Positions 27,640 through 35,344 of a DNA stretch of 64,000 bases are shown piece by piece. The DNA comes from Pseudomonadota bacterium (GTDB taxonomy: Bacteria > Pseudomonadota > Gammaproteobacteria > Pseudomonadales > Oceanobacteraceae). A program made the translations under genes and the position numbers. Where the stretch lies: the NCBI GenBank assembly GCA_030145845.1, contig JAIXHJ010000003.1, forward strand, positions 341,391 through 405,390, read 5' to 3'. Below the pieces are notes generated by a model that had not been told where the DNA came from, did no database searches, and saw only the letters and a list, made by a program, of their open reading frames with translations. Position 1 is the stretch's first letter. Each line of letters starts with the position of its first letter.

Positions 27640-27655
27640 CAGGCCCGTTTTTATT
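27622..27655 (-). terminator. Intrinsic terminator after pilU
   Basis: Leftward, GGGCC (27642-27646 region) pairs with GGCCC (27633-27637) in a hairpin with loop TGAT, followed by GTTTTCTTTTT. Rightward it is followed by TTTTTATTTT, so it can work both ways. Confidence 0.75.
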
Positions 27656-27683
27656 TTCTGCTTCAGTATTTCACGGAAGACAC

Positions 27684-28859
27684 TCAGGCATACGCCTCTT
27701 CACGTCCGCCGTCATCCATCAGGCTGAGTTCCAGTCCGGAGGAAGATGGTGCAGCCGCTTTCGGTACGGCTTTCTTCACTGCAGCCGGTTTGGCTTCCTG
27801 CTTGTTATCGCCCAGTTTAATGCGCAGGCGCAGGTTGTTTTCTGAGTCGGCGTTTTTCAGTGCCTGTTCAAGGGTGATTTTGCCCTGTTTGTAGAGGTGG
27901 TAGAGGGCGCCATCAAAGGTCTGCATACCGAGGTTTTCGGATTTGTTCATAATTTCTTTGATGGACGGGAAGTCACCTTTGATAATCAGGTCTTCCACGG
28001 TTTTGTTGCCCAGCAGCACTTCCACGGCGGCGGCGCGTTTGCCGTCTTTGGTCGGGATCAGGCGCTGCGAGACAATGGCGCGCACGTTCTGACCTAAGCC
28101 CAGCAGAATCTGGTTGCGGCGTTCTTCCGGAAACATATTCACAATCCGTTCGAATGCCTGATTGGCGTTGTTGGCGTGCAGGGTCGAGATCGCCAGATGG
28201 CCGGTTTCCGCAAAGGCGAGGGCATGTTCCATGGTTTCCGCATCGCGGATCTCACCAATCAGAATCACATCGGGAGCCTGGCGCAGGGTATTTTTCAGTG
28301 CCGCGGCATAGCTTTTGGTATCGGTACCGACTTCACGCTGGTTAATCACGCTTTTCTTGTGCTTGTGCACAAACTCAATCGGGTCTTCGATGGTAATAAT
28401 ATGGCCGTAAGAGTTGGCATTGCGGTAATCAATCAGCGCCGCCAGTGAGGTGGATTTACCGGAGCCGGTACCGCCGACAAACAGAATCAGACCACGTTTG
28501 GCGGTAATCACGTCTTTCAGTACCGGCGGCAGGTTGAGTTTGCTGATATCGGGAATTTCGGTATTGATATTCCGCGCCACCATCGACACTTCGTGCTGCT
28601 GTTTAAAAATATTGATACGGAAACGGCCGGAAGAATTCGACATGGCCATATTCAGTTCCATTTCTTCTTCGAATTCCTGCCGTTGTGCTTCCGACATAAT
28701 GGAATAGGCAATTCTTTCGATATCGCCGGCTCCCAGCACTTCACGGCTGATCGGTTTTAACTGGCCCTGGAATTTGGCGCAGGGCGGAGCACCTTTACTC
28801 AGGTAAAGATCAGAGCCATCGTGTTTTGCCAGAAGATGAAGCCAGTTTTCGATGCTCAT
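27684..28859 (-). CDS. pilU: Type IV pilus retraction ATPase, PilU type
   Basis: A 391-residue hexameric secretion ATPase. Walker A is GGTGSGKST; the Asp box is IITIEDPIEF, Walker B is DVILIGEIRDAETM and the His box is TGHLAISTLHAN. PilU works with PilT to depolymerise pili for twitching motility. The length and the extended, Ala/Lys-rich C-terminal tail after about residue 345 fit PilU more than the shorter PilT. AAGGAG lies five bases before ATG 28859; a GTG two codons earlier overlaps that site and is less likely. pilT is not adjacent here. Confidence 0.9.
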   Translation of the reverse strand: MSIENWLHLLAKHDGSDLYLSKGAPPCAKFQGQLKPISREVLGAGDIERIAYSIMSEAQRQEFEEEMELNMAMSNSSGRFRINIFKQQHEVSMVARNINTEIPDISKLNLPPVLKDVITAKRGLILFVGGTGSGKSTSLAALIDYRNANSYGHIITIEDPIEFVHKHKKSVINQREVGTDTKSYAAALKNTLRQAPDVILIGEIRDAETMEHALAFAETGHLAISTLHANNANQAFERIVNMFPEERRNQILLGLGQNVRAIVSQRLIPTKDGKRAAAVEVLLGNKTVEDLIIKGDFPSIKEIMNKSENLGMQTFDGALYHLYKQGKITLEQALKNADSENNLRLRIKLGDNKQEAKPAAVKKAVPKAAAPSSSGLELSLMDDGGREEAYA

Positions 28860-29182
28860 GAGCACTCCTTATCTGCAACGCTTTGTATCTTTTGTTTACG
28901 GATTTTTACCTGCGCCGGGCCTGCCGGAATCATCCGCCGGTAAAAAATACTAGCAGCTCAGCTGAACTTTCATTCAGCTATTATTGCGGCCTTGCTCACA
29001 GAATTACGTTGTAACAATGACAATGAATTCACAGTAATCGCTGCACTGGCGGGGAAGGCTTGTCTGTGCAGCTTTGATCGCTGACGGAGTGGTCATTTCC
29101 TGCGTATTTTGCCTGGGCTGGCGCCGGATTGTGCCGGCTGCTGCAAAACAATGGTCAGGCAGTCACAATCCGTTGCTTTGTG

Positions 29183-29227
29183 GTAAGGTAGCCTTACTGA
29201 ATGACATCATTTCCTTACCTTGTAAGG
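29183..29227. promoter_or_regulatory. Paired palindromes upstream of the SHOCT protein gene
   Basis: GTAAGG-TAG-CCTTAC (29183-29197) and CCTTAC-CTT-GTAAGG (29213-29227) are two 15-bp palindromes built from the same half-site, with centres 30 bp apart, about three DNA turns. They end 24 bp before the start codon of the next gene, so they probably cover its promoter. I know no regulator with this half-site. The remaining 28860-29182 has no gene that I can support. Confidence 0.5.
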
Positions 29228-29251
29228 CATCGTATTGAAGGAAATCCGGAT

Positions 29252-29719
29252 ATGAAATTGTCCTCTGCCGTTATCTTTGCCATGGCGCTGTCAGCCGGCG
29301 CTCAGGCTGCGCAGGAAGTGGCCATTGTGCCTGCCGATAAAGCGGCCGCCTGCCGCCATATCAAACATGAAGTCTGCAGCACCACCAGTATGGACCCGCA
29401 GAAGGCCTGTCATGCCTGGCATCAGGAGCATGCGGCTGAAGCCGGTGCGGACGCTGTGGTGATGGGTAAAGTGGATGAGAACCGCCGCAAGCGGCCATCG
29501 CTGTCCGGTATGAAAACCGTGATCACCACCCGCATGGAAGCCGATTACTACCATTGTGGTTTTATGCCGGCCCAGCCGCAGGGCAAGCCCATGCATGAAA
29601 CCGGTGCCGGTAAAACGGTGGAAGAGCGTCTGCGCCGTCTGGATGCGCTGAAACAGAAAGGCCTGATCACCGGGCAGGAATATCAGAGCAAACGTCAGGA
29701 TATTCTCGACGACCTCTGA
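29252..29719 (+). CDS. Secreted Cys-containing protein with C-terminal SHOCT domain
   Basis: A 155-residue protein with a signal peptide (about 1-20, ending SAGAQA-A). The middle region (about 25-115) contains five cysteines and a DUF4156-like pattern AGADAVVMGKVDEN...ADYYHCGF. A SHOCT motif closes it (about 124-155, EERLRRLDALKQKGLITGQEY). SHOCT domains are short C-terminal modules of unknown precise role, often on envelope proteins. ATG 29252 follows AAGGAA by eight bases and begins a proper signal sequence, so I prefer it to the frame opening at 29201. Two palindromes lie just upstream. Confidence 0.7.
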   Translation: MKLSSAVIFAMALSAGAQAAQEVAIVPADKAAACRHIKHEVCSTTSMDPQKACHAWHQEHAAEAGADAVVMGKVDENRRKRPSLSGMKTVITTRMEADYYHCGFMPAQPQGKPMHETGAGKTVEERLRRLDALKQKGLITGQEYQSKRQDILDDL

Positions 29720-29743
29720 TTTCCGTATCTGACTGCACTGTAT

Positions 29744-29775
29744 AAAGGCCGCTTCTGCGGCCTTTATTGTTTTTA
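29744..29775 (+). terminator. Intrinsic terminator after the SHOCT gene
   Basis: AAAGGCCGC (29744-29752) pairs with GCGGCCTTT (29757-29765), followed by ATTGTTTTTAT. It may serve the convergent cytochrome b561 gene as well. Confidence 0.7.
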
Positions 29776-29786
29776 TGTCTGCCTGG

Positions 29787-30323
29787 TTATTTTTTTGCCC
29801 GGCCGGGCAACATGCTCTGCAGCACCCCATCCTGACGGATCAGCGCATGAAACAGCGCCGCTGCCAGATGGGCGAGTATCAGCAGCAGCAGGGCATAAGC
29901 CAGCCAGCGGTGCGCCGGGCGCAGCAGGGCGTACAGCGTATTGGATTTCTCCAGCAGCGGTGGCAGCTGCACTTCCCCGGCCAGAATCAGCGGATAACCG
30001 CCGGCGCTGAGGGTTGCCCAGCCGACCAGCGGCAGAACGATCATCAGACTGTACAGCAGAATATGTGAGGCCTGCGCCGCACGCTGTTGCAGGCGTGGCA
30101 TATCCGGCGGTAATCCGGGTTGTCTGGTCATCAGCCGCACGGCCAGACGCAGCAGCGCCAGCAACAGAATCAGCATGCCCAGTGGTCGGTGCAGTCCGGT
30201 CAGCCAGCTGTGACTGCCGGCCACGCTGCTGACCATGGCAGCGCCGATGCATAACATGGCAAACACCGCGATGGCCATCAGCCAGTGCAGGGTACGGATA
30301 AGCCAGTGAAAGTGGTCAGTCAT
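29787..30323 (-). CDS. Cytochrome b561 family protein, partner of the catalase-like enzyme
   Basis: A 178-residue membrane protein with four helices and histidines in each: HWLIRTLHWLMA, HRPLGMLILLL, ASHILLYSLMIVLPLVGW and HRWLAYALLLLILAHLAA. These match the two-haem prokaryotic b561 fold (PF01292). It probably passes electrons between quinol and a periplasmic enzyme. It overlaps the catalase-like gene by eight bases, so the two are co-translated and likely act together. It is paralogous to the b561 at 34.4 kb, sharing GWA..S.GYP, LPPLL.KS and a C-terminal MLP. Confidence 0.88.
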   Translation of the reverse strand: MTDHFHWLIRTLHWLMAIAVFAMLCIGAAMVSSVAGSHSWLTGLHRPLGMLILLLALLRLAVRLMTRQPGLPPDMPRLQQRAAQASHILLYSLMIVLPLVGWATLSAGGYPLILAGEVQLPPLLEKSNTLYALLRPAHRWLAYALLLLILAHLAAALFHALIRQDGVLQSMLPGRAKK

Positions 30324-31377
30324 GAGGGTGCTCCTGTGTGGCCTGTTCAGTAATGCGACGGGTGAAGGAATCCGAATACACCGCCGAGCGTGCAGCCAGC
30401 AGTGGGTCACCGGACGGGCGGATGCCGGCTGGCAGGATCAGCGGGTCGAAATTAATATCGCGGCATGCTCCCTGTTGTTGCGGCCCGGCAGCGTTAATGA
30501 CCAGCGTGCCGGCATTGACGGTCGGGCGTTCTGCCGGCCAGGCGCGGGTGGCATCGTTAACCGGGTCACCGTCGGCGGCGAGTTGCAGCTGCAGTGTCCA
30601 GCGCTGTGGCTGCTGCGCAACGCGGCGCCGAAAATCGGCGGCCAGAAAATCGGCACCATTGTCAGCGGCCTGTGGCTGATAGGCCTGCTGCGGAATCAGT
30701 GACCAGCGCAGGTAGCGTTCTGTGCCGGCGTTGTCGGTAAAAACAAAACTGTTCAGGCTGTTATAGCGGCTGTTGGCAAAGCTGTCTGACGGTGTGTGCT
30801 GACTCTGCCACTGACGGAAGGCAGCGGTTTCCGGATGGCGGTTAAAAAAGGCGCGGAGTTTTTCTTTATCGCGCCGGCCGCTGACCGGGTCGGGTTGCTG
30901 CGCCTGCAACAGGGCATAAAAATCTTCCGGCCGGGCGACCACAAACACGGCAGAAGAATTCAGCGCCATACGCCATTCATGAGCACTGCCGCCATCAATC
31001 TGCAGGCCCAGCGAACGCAGTGGCGCTTTATCGTCAGCGCCGTAGGGGTTGCCGCCGGGAATGGAAAGGCGGCCGTTGACGCTATGCCTGCCGGCAGCGA
31101 AGACGCCGGCGGTGGATAAACGGCGGGCATCGGCGCTGGGTTCAAAATATCCGCTGACACACAGGCCTTTGGCATGATTACGGCGGAAGCCGGCGTGCCG
31201 GCCACCGTTCTGTTCCAGCTGATCGACAAACTGCTGCGGGCTCAGGCGGCTGCTGAGCCAGCCGGCCGACCAGGCAAACAGCAGGGCCGGCAGTGCGGTA
31301 AGCAGGGCTATCAGGGTGAAGCGGCCGGTTCTGCTGCGCAGTCCGGCAGCGTTGTGGCGGGTATGCGGGTGTTTCAT
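30316..31377 (-). CDS. Catalase-like haem protein, SrpA type
   Basis: A 353-residue small catalase-related protein with an N-terminal membrane anchor or signal (about 18-40). The distal His68 lies in NHAKGLCVSGYFEPS and the likely haem-ligand Tyr334 in AVYSDSFTRR. SrpA-type proteins are periplasmic haem peroxidases rather than full catalases. ATG 31377 follows AAGGA; the frame is open far upstream but only over the promoter region. It is divergent from the ECF sigma gene with matching promoters, and coupled to a b561 gene, giving a likely peroxide or singlet-oxygen defence module. Confidence 0.88.
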   Translation of the reverse strand: MKHPHTRHNAAGLRSRTGRFTLIALLTALPALLFAWSAGWLSSRLSPQQFVDQLEQNGGRHAGFRRNHAKGLCVSGYFEPSADARRLSTAGVFAAGRHSVNGRLSIPGGNPYGADDKAPLRSLGLQIDGGSAHEWRMALNSSAVFVVARPEDFYALLQAQQPDPVSGRRDKEKLRAFFNRHPETAAFRQWQSQHTPSDSFANSRYNSLNSFVFTDNAGTERYLRWSLIPQQAYQPQAADNGADFLAADFRRRVAQQPQRWTLQLQLAADGDPVNDATRAWPAERPTVNAGTLVINAAGPQQQGACRDINFDPLILPAGIRPSGDPLLAARSAVYSDSFTRRITEQATQEHPHD

Positions 31378-31417
31378 GGGTTTTCCTTCAGCGAACGGTA
31401 TTGTATGACAGGGGCTG

Positions 31418-31479
31418 GACGAACGGCTGGCCGGTTTTATTCCGTGGCCAATGGAATAAAAACCGCGGGCGCTCGTCTC
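31418..31479. promoter_or_regulatory. Mirror-image ECF promoters between srpA-like and sigma genes
   Basis: Rightward, GGAATA (31453-31458) is followed after 15 bp by CGTCTC (31474-31479). Leftward, GGAATA (31443-31438) is followed after 16 bp by CGTC (31421-31418). The two -35 boxes form the inverted repeat TTTTATTCC...GGAATAAAA, nine bases apart. GGAATA/CGTC pairs are typical of promoters read by ECF sigma factors. The layout predicts that the sigma factor encoded here activates its own operon and the catalase-b561 operon. Confidence 0.7.
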
Positions 31480-31515
31480 ACCTCTGTTCTTGGTTGCAGG
31501 AGACAGGCGTTCAGG

Positions 31516-32037
31516 ATGCAGGACATCAATGATCTGGATACGGTGCTGATCCGCGAGTTGCCGGTGCTGAAGCGCTTTGCCATGGCGCTCACCCGTGAGC
31601 GTTACGCGGCGGATGATCTGGTGCAGGACACGCTGGAAAAAGCCATTCTGGCCTGGCCGTCGCGGCGCCGGCAGGAAGCGGCACGGGCGTGGCTGTGTGC
31701 CATTCTTTACCGGCACTTTCTGGATGGGCAGCGCCGCAATGGCCGGCTGCGCAAACTGCTGCAGCGTTTCAGTACTGCGGAGCCGGAAACGGTCACGCTG
31801 GAGCAGCAGTTACAGGACCAGCAGGCGCTGGGGGAATTCGCACGCCTGCCGGAAGCCCAGCGCAGCATCCTGATGTTAATTTCGGTGGAAGGTATGAGTT
31901 ACGAAGAAGTCAGCGACGTTCTGGGGGTTCCGCTGGGAACTGTGATGTCACGTCTGGCGCGCGCGCGTCAGGCTTATCGTCAGCTGCTGGCAGAACAGCC
32001 GCCGGCCGTCGCCACCAGTCTGAGGGTTGTGAAATGA
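31516..32037 (+). CDS. ECF-family RNA polymerase sigma factor
   Basis: A 173-residue sigma-70 family protein with region 2 (AADDLVQDTLEKAILAWPS) and region 4 (EGMSYEEVSDVLGVPLGTVMSRLARAR) only, the ECF layout. ATG 31516 gives the expected N-terminus; a long upstream extension in frame covers the promoter and is not credible. Its gene overlaps the anti-sigma gene by four bases (ATGA). It probably recognises the GGAATA/CGTC promoters just upstream, so it controls its own operon and the divergent catalase-like and b561 genes. Confidence 0.93.
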   Translation: MQDINDLDTVLIRELPVLKRFAMALTRERYAADDLVQDTLEKAILAWPSRRRQEAARAWLCAILYRHFLDGQRRNGRLRKLLQRFSTAEPETVTLEQQLQDQQALGEFARLPEAQRSILMLISVEGMSYEEVSDVLGVPLGTVMSRLARARQAYRQLLAEQPPAVATSLRVVK

Positions 32038-32762
32038 AAGTGGATGAACAACAGCTGCACGCGTTTCTCGATGGTGAACTGGCAGCGGCGGAACGCCGTC
32101 AGGTGCAGGAATATCTGGACGCCCATCCGCACGAAGCCGCCCGGATCGCGCAGTTCCGTGCCGATGCGGAAACTCTGCGTCAGACCATGCTCAGCCTGCC
32201 GCCGGAGCCGGCCACGCTGTTTTCCCCGGCGGCTGTACGGCGCAGCCTGAGGCATCAGCGCCGCCAGCGTTATGCATCGGTGGCGATGCTGTTACTGGCG
32301 GTCAGTCTGGGCTGGGGGGGAGGCTGGCTGTGGCATCAGCCGCCTTCTGTGCCGGCTGAACTGCCGATGCGGGATGCGCTGGAAGCCTACCGCTTATTCA
32401 GCAACGAGCCGGTGGCGCACACCGGTCAGCAGCAGTTGAGCGACTGGTTCCGTCAGTATTTCAGTGGCGCGGCCCTGCCACCCCTGCTGGAGGATTACGG
32501 CCTGCAGCGTGCCGGTGCCGAACTGATGGCAACCGCCGACGGGCCGGCGGCGATGGTGCTGTACCGTGGCTCTGGTGGTGAGACGCTGGTGTATTTTGTC
32601 CGTCCGGGCAACCGCCATCAGCCACTGCCACAGGGGCAGCGAGAGGAAGGTGCACTGCTGGCGCGTTACTGGTCGGACGGGCGCTTCAATTACGCGCTGG
32701 TCAGCCCGTCAGACAGTCCGCTGGTGCCGGTGCCTGGTCCGTTCGGTGGCGCCACTCTGTAA
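32034..32762 (+). CDS. Membrane anti-sigma factor
   Basis: A 242-residue protein. The cytoplasmic N-terminus (about 1-75) has the anti-sigma pattern DEQQLHAFLDGELAAAERRQVQEYLDAHP but no HxxxCxxC zinc motif. One membrane helix spans about 80-100. The periplasmic C-terminus (about 105-242) is unrecognised. It should hold the ECF factor inactive until an envelope signal arrives. It starts within the sigma stop codon (ATGA), so the two are co-translated. The family is RseA/RsiW-like in layout only. Confidence 0.88.
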   Translation: MKVDEQQLHAFLDGELAAAERRQVQEYLDAHPHEAARIAQFRADAETLRQTMLSLPPEPATLFSPAAVRRSLRHQRRQRYASVAMLLLAVSLGWGGGWLWHQPPSVPAELPMRDALEAYRLFSNEPVAHTGQQQLSDWFRQYFSGAALPPLLEDYGLQRAGAELMATADGPAAMVLYRGSGGETLVYFVRPGNRHQPLPQGQREEGALLARYWSDGRFNYALVSPSDSPLVPVPGPFGGATL

Positions 32763-32769
32763 GTCGGCA

Positions 32770-33210
32770 TCAGCCCTGCCGGTTCAGCTGCTGTGACAGT
32801 TTGCTGAGGACACTGAAGGCCGTTTCCAGCTCTTCCCGCGTTAATCCCCGGGCGTGTTCCTGCGCCCAGGGTATCTGTTTTTCATCCAGCCGTGCATAGG
32901 CGTCCTTGCCTGCGGCAGTCAGATTAACCAGCTTCGCCCGTTTATGACGCGGGTTTTCCACCAGTTCCAGCAGGCCGTCTGCCACCATGCTGTCGACCAG
33001 ACGCTGGGTCGCCTGCCGGCTCTGGCCCATATAACGGGCAATGTCTGATGTGGTCTGCGGCGCCTGCAGCAGGCTGATGGCGCCCAGTACTTTCCAACGC
33101 GCGCTGGTCAGGCCGAGTGGCGCGGTGAGCTGATCACCTTCCGCATTCAGCTGGCCGCTGACTTTGAATATTTCCAGCACCAGGCTGGTGAAGATCTGCC
33201 CTTTGTTCAT
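32770..33210 (-). CDS. MarR-family transcriptional regulator
   Basis: A 145-residue winged-helix regulator: TSARWKVLGAISLLQAPQTTSDIARYMGQSRQATQRLVDSMVADGLLELVENPRHKRAKLVNLT shows the recognition helix and the wing with the DPRD-like NPRHKR. ATG 33210 follows GAGG by six bases. It is divergent from a small membrane protein gene with two near-identical 18-bp operators between, so it likely represses both. The inducer is unknown. Confidence 0.92.
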   Translation of the reverse strand: MNKGQIFTSLVLEIFKVSGQLNAEGDQLTAPLGLTSARWKVLGAISLLQAPQTTSDIARYMGQSRQATQRLVDSMVADGLLELVENPRHKRAKLVNLTAAGKDAYARLDEKQIPWAQEHARGLTREELETAFSVLSKLSQQLNRQG

Positions 33211-33237
33211 AGCTGCCTCATGTCGCTGAAAATTAAC

Positions 33238-33281
33238 TTGACAATATGTTGTCAATATTAAGAATGACAGTATGTTGTCAA
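33238..33281. promoter_or_regulatory. Two operator palindromes of the MarR-type regulator
   Basis: TTGACAATATGTTGTCAA (33238-33255) and ATGACAGTATGTTGTCAA (33264-33281) are near-identical palindromes offset by 26 bp. They sit in the 86-bp gap between the divergent MarR-type gene and the membrane protein gene. TTGACAA also resembles a -35 box, so binding would block transcription. Size and placement fit MarR operators. Confidence 0.75.
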
Positions 33282-33296
33282 CTTGTGGAGGTTACT

Positions 33297-33737
33297 ATGA
33301 TTCAGCGTGTTCATAAAGTCATGGCGCTGATGGCCATGCTGTGTGTGGCCGTATTTTTTTCATCCACCCTGATGGTGGAGCTGGCAGGTGATGCGCAGGC
33401 GGTGGCGCTGGTGAAAAGTCTGATTGTGATGCCGGGGCTGTTTATTCTGATCCCGGCCATTGCCCTGACGGGTATTACCGGCAATGTGCTGGCGAAACAG
33501 CGCAAAGGCCGGCTGGTAACGGCAAAGCAGCAGCGCATGAAGAGGATTGCTGCGGCCGGTATTCTGCTGCTGGTTCCCTGTGCGCTGATACTGAATCACT
33601 GGGCCGCCGCCGGGGAATTCAGCGGCGGGTTTTATGCCCTGCAGGCGGTGGAGCTGCTGGCTGGTGCGACCAATCTGTTGTTGATGCTGATGAACGCCCG
33701 CGACGGCCGCCGCCTGAGCCGCGCGGTCAGCGGCTGA
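33297..33737 (+). CDS. Small integral membrane protein under MarR control
   Basis: A 146-residue protein with four predicted helices (about 8-28, 40-60, 82-102 and 108-132). No family is recognised. ATG 33297 follows GTGGAGG; the frame is open 17 codons upstream but only across the operator sites. The divergent MarR-type gene and shared operators suggest that it answers a small-molecule stress, for example as an export or quinone-handling membrane protein. It ends within the converging esterase gene (11-base overlap of the tails). Confidence 0.65.
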   Translation: MIQRVHKVMALMAMLCVAVFFSSTLMVELAGDAQAVALVKSLIVMPGLFILIPAIALTGITGNVLAKQRKGRLVTAKQQRMKRIAAAGILLLVPCALILNHWAAAGEFSGGFYALQAVELLAGATNLLLMLMNARDGRRLSRAVSG

Positions 33738-34347
33738 GATAGTTCAGCAGCACGGCGGCTTCCGGCGCCGAAATGCTGTGGCCGAGGTCATCGAACAGAT
33801 CCAGGGTCACGCGGGCGCCCAGCTGTTGCAGTTGCTCGTACGCCTGTTGTGTCAGCCGCCAGTCCATAACGCCATCCTGTTTGCCGTGCAGCAGGTGCAG
33901 GCTGACGGCCGGGGCTTTGTCCGGCAGCGTGGCAAAACGGCCCGACAGGGAAACGACCCGGCAGGCGGGAATGTCGCCGTCCTGCTGCGTCAGGCTGAGG
34001 CTCATAATGGCTCCCTGGGAAAAGCCGATCAGCGTGGTGTTCTGTGCTCCGCAGCCGGTGGCTGACTGCCAGTCGCGGATGGCCTGAATAAATTCCGCCA
34101 GCACCGCCTGTATCCGCTGCGGGCGGTGTTCTTCGCTCACGCCCCGTACCGAAAACCACTGGTAACCGGCACTGCTGAGATCGGAAGGGTAAGGTGCACA
34201 GACGCTGATCACGGCAGCCTGCGGCTGCTGGCCGGCAATCTGTTCTGCCAGCGGAATCAGGCTGTCGGGCGTGGCTCCGACGCCGTGAAATAACAGGAAC
34301 AGGTGATCCGCCTGCTGCGGATGGCTGACAATCAGGGATGCAGACAC
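33727..34347 (-). CDS. ypfH: Serine esterase of the YpfH/carboxylesterase type
   Basis: A 206-residue alpha/beta hydrolase of the phospholipase/carboxylesterase family. The oxyanion segment is LFHGVGA, the nucleophile Ser110 lies in GFSQGA, the acid is Asp in HGKQDGVMDW and the base His in DDLGHSI. Length and motifs fit E. coli YpfH, an esterase for short acyl esters. Of two GTG starts, 34347 is preferred because AAGGAG lies five bases before it. The substrate is not indicated by the neighbours. Confidence 0.85.
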   Translation of the reverse strand: MSASLIVSHPQQADHLFLLFHGVGATPDSLIPLAEQIAGQQPQAAVISVCAPYPSDLSSAGYQWFSVRGVSEEHRPQRIQAVLAEFIQAIRDWQSATGCGAQNTTLIGFSQGAIMSLSLTQQDGDIPACRVVSLSGRFATLPDKAPAVSLHLLHGKQDGVMDWRLTQQAYEQLQQLGARVTLDLFDDLGHSISAPEAAVLLNYLSR

Positions 34348-34405
34348 GGGCACTCCTTACGCATATTCAGATAATGATCCGCCCGGCAGACGCCGGGCCT
34401 GTTGG

Positions 34406-34966
34406 TTACTGCTTCCGCTGCGGCAGCATGGCTTCCATGGTGCCGTCTTTATCGATGACTTTGTGCTTGATGGCAAAGGCCACGTGGCCGGCGATCACCA
34501 CCAGCATCAGCCAGGAAATCCAGCGATGGAACGGACCGATGAGTTCCACCATGTCCGCCGATTTATCCAGCAGGGGTGGCAGGGTAAACAGGCCGGCTAC
34601 CGGAATCGGATAACCCGCGGCTGAGCTGTAAGCCCAGCCGGTCACCGGCACCACAATCATCAGCGCATACAGCAGCCAGTGGCCGGCGTGGGCGGCTTTT
34701 TCCATCAGCGGGCTCATGCCGGCCAGTTGCGGTGGCCGGTGGGCAAAGCGCCAGACCAGGCGCAGCACGATCAGGAACAGGGTAATGGTGGCAATGGATT
34801 TATGCAGGGTAATCAGACCACCTTTGTAGTCATTCAGAGCCTGATCGGCGCCGTATTCCATCGATGATGAATACAGCCCGATGGCGCTGGCGGTGAGAAT
34901 CAGCACGGCCATCAGCCAGTGCAGGGCTTTGGCGGTGGCGGTGTAGGAGCGGTTGTTGTGATCCAT
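34406..34966 (-). CDS. Cytochrome b561 family protein
   Basis: A 186-residue four-helix b-type cytochrome: ALHWLMAVLILTASAIGL, LHKSIATITLFLIVLRLVWR, HAGHWLLYALMIVVPVTGWAY and HRWISWLMLVVIAGHVAFA carry the haem histidines. It resembles E. coli CybB, which oxidises quinol and passes electrons to superoxide or another acceptor. ATG 34966 gives a standard N-terminus; an in-frame ATG at 35002 is possible, and neither has a strong ribosome site. It is a stand-alone paralogue of the b561 at 29.8 kb. Confidence 0.88.
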   Translation of the reverse strand: MDHNNRSYTATAKALHWLMAVLILTASAIGLYSSSMEYGADQALNDYKGGLITLHKSIATITLFLIVLRLVWRFAHRPPQLAGMSPLMEKAAHAGHWLLYALMIVVPVTGWAYSSAAGYPIPVAGLFTLPPLLDKSADMVELIGPFHRWISWLMLVVIAGHVAFAIKHKVIDKDGTMEAMLPQRKQ

Positions 34967-35344
34967 TGTGGTCTCTGTTGCTGCGGTTGAGGGATGGCTC
35001 ATCATAGGCTCTGGGGCGGTGCTGAAAATCGCAATTAATGGAAGCTGTTTATCGGAATTTTCGAAAATGGACACTGACCGCCGGGCAGGGAACGGAAGCG
35101 CCGTCGTTGCTGCGCTGGCACTGTGATCAGGCTGCTCTGGATACGGCCGTCCGGGAAATATTCCATTAAGGCCAGAGAGCCATCGGACCCGCTGCGCCGC
35201 TGCAGTCCTGATTCTGCCAATGCTTAAGGTCAATCCGCAGCGATTGGTCGGCATGCTGAAACAGTTTGACCATCAAATTCGTGTTTACACTGCTCACATC
35301 CCCGGTAGACTGGGCGTTTTTTATCCGTTCCGGGGCTTTTCTGT
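34967..35344. other. Intergenic region between b561 and the efflux operon
   Basis: This 378-bp gap holds the divergent promoters. TTGAC at 35266-35270 followed by TACACT about 15 bp later is a weak promoter candidate for the efflux genes. I see no regulator gene, operator palindrome or coding sequence here. Confidence 0.35.

Noticed and set aside
31174..31515. N-terminal extension of the ECF sigma factor
   Set aside because: It covers the promoter and the divergent catalase-like gene; sigma region 2 begins right after ATG 31516.
31378..31716. N-terminal extension of the catalase-like protein
   Set aside because: It would run through the sigma gene start and both ECF promoters; ATG 31377 has a ribosome site and a signal-like N-terminus.
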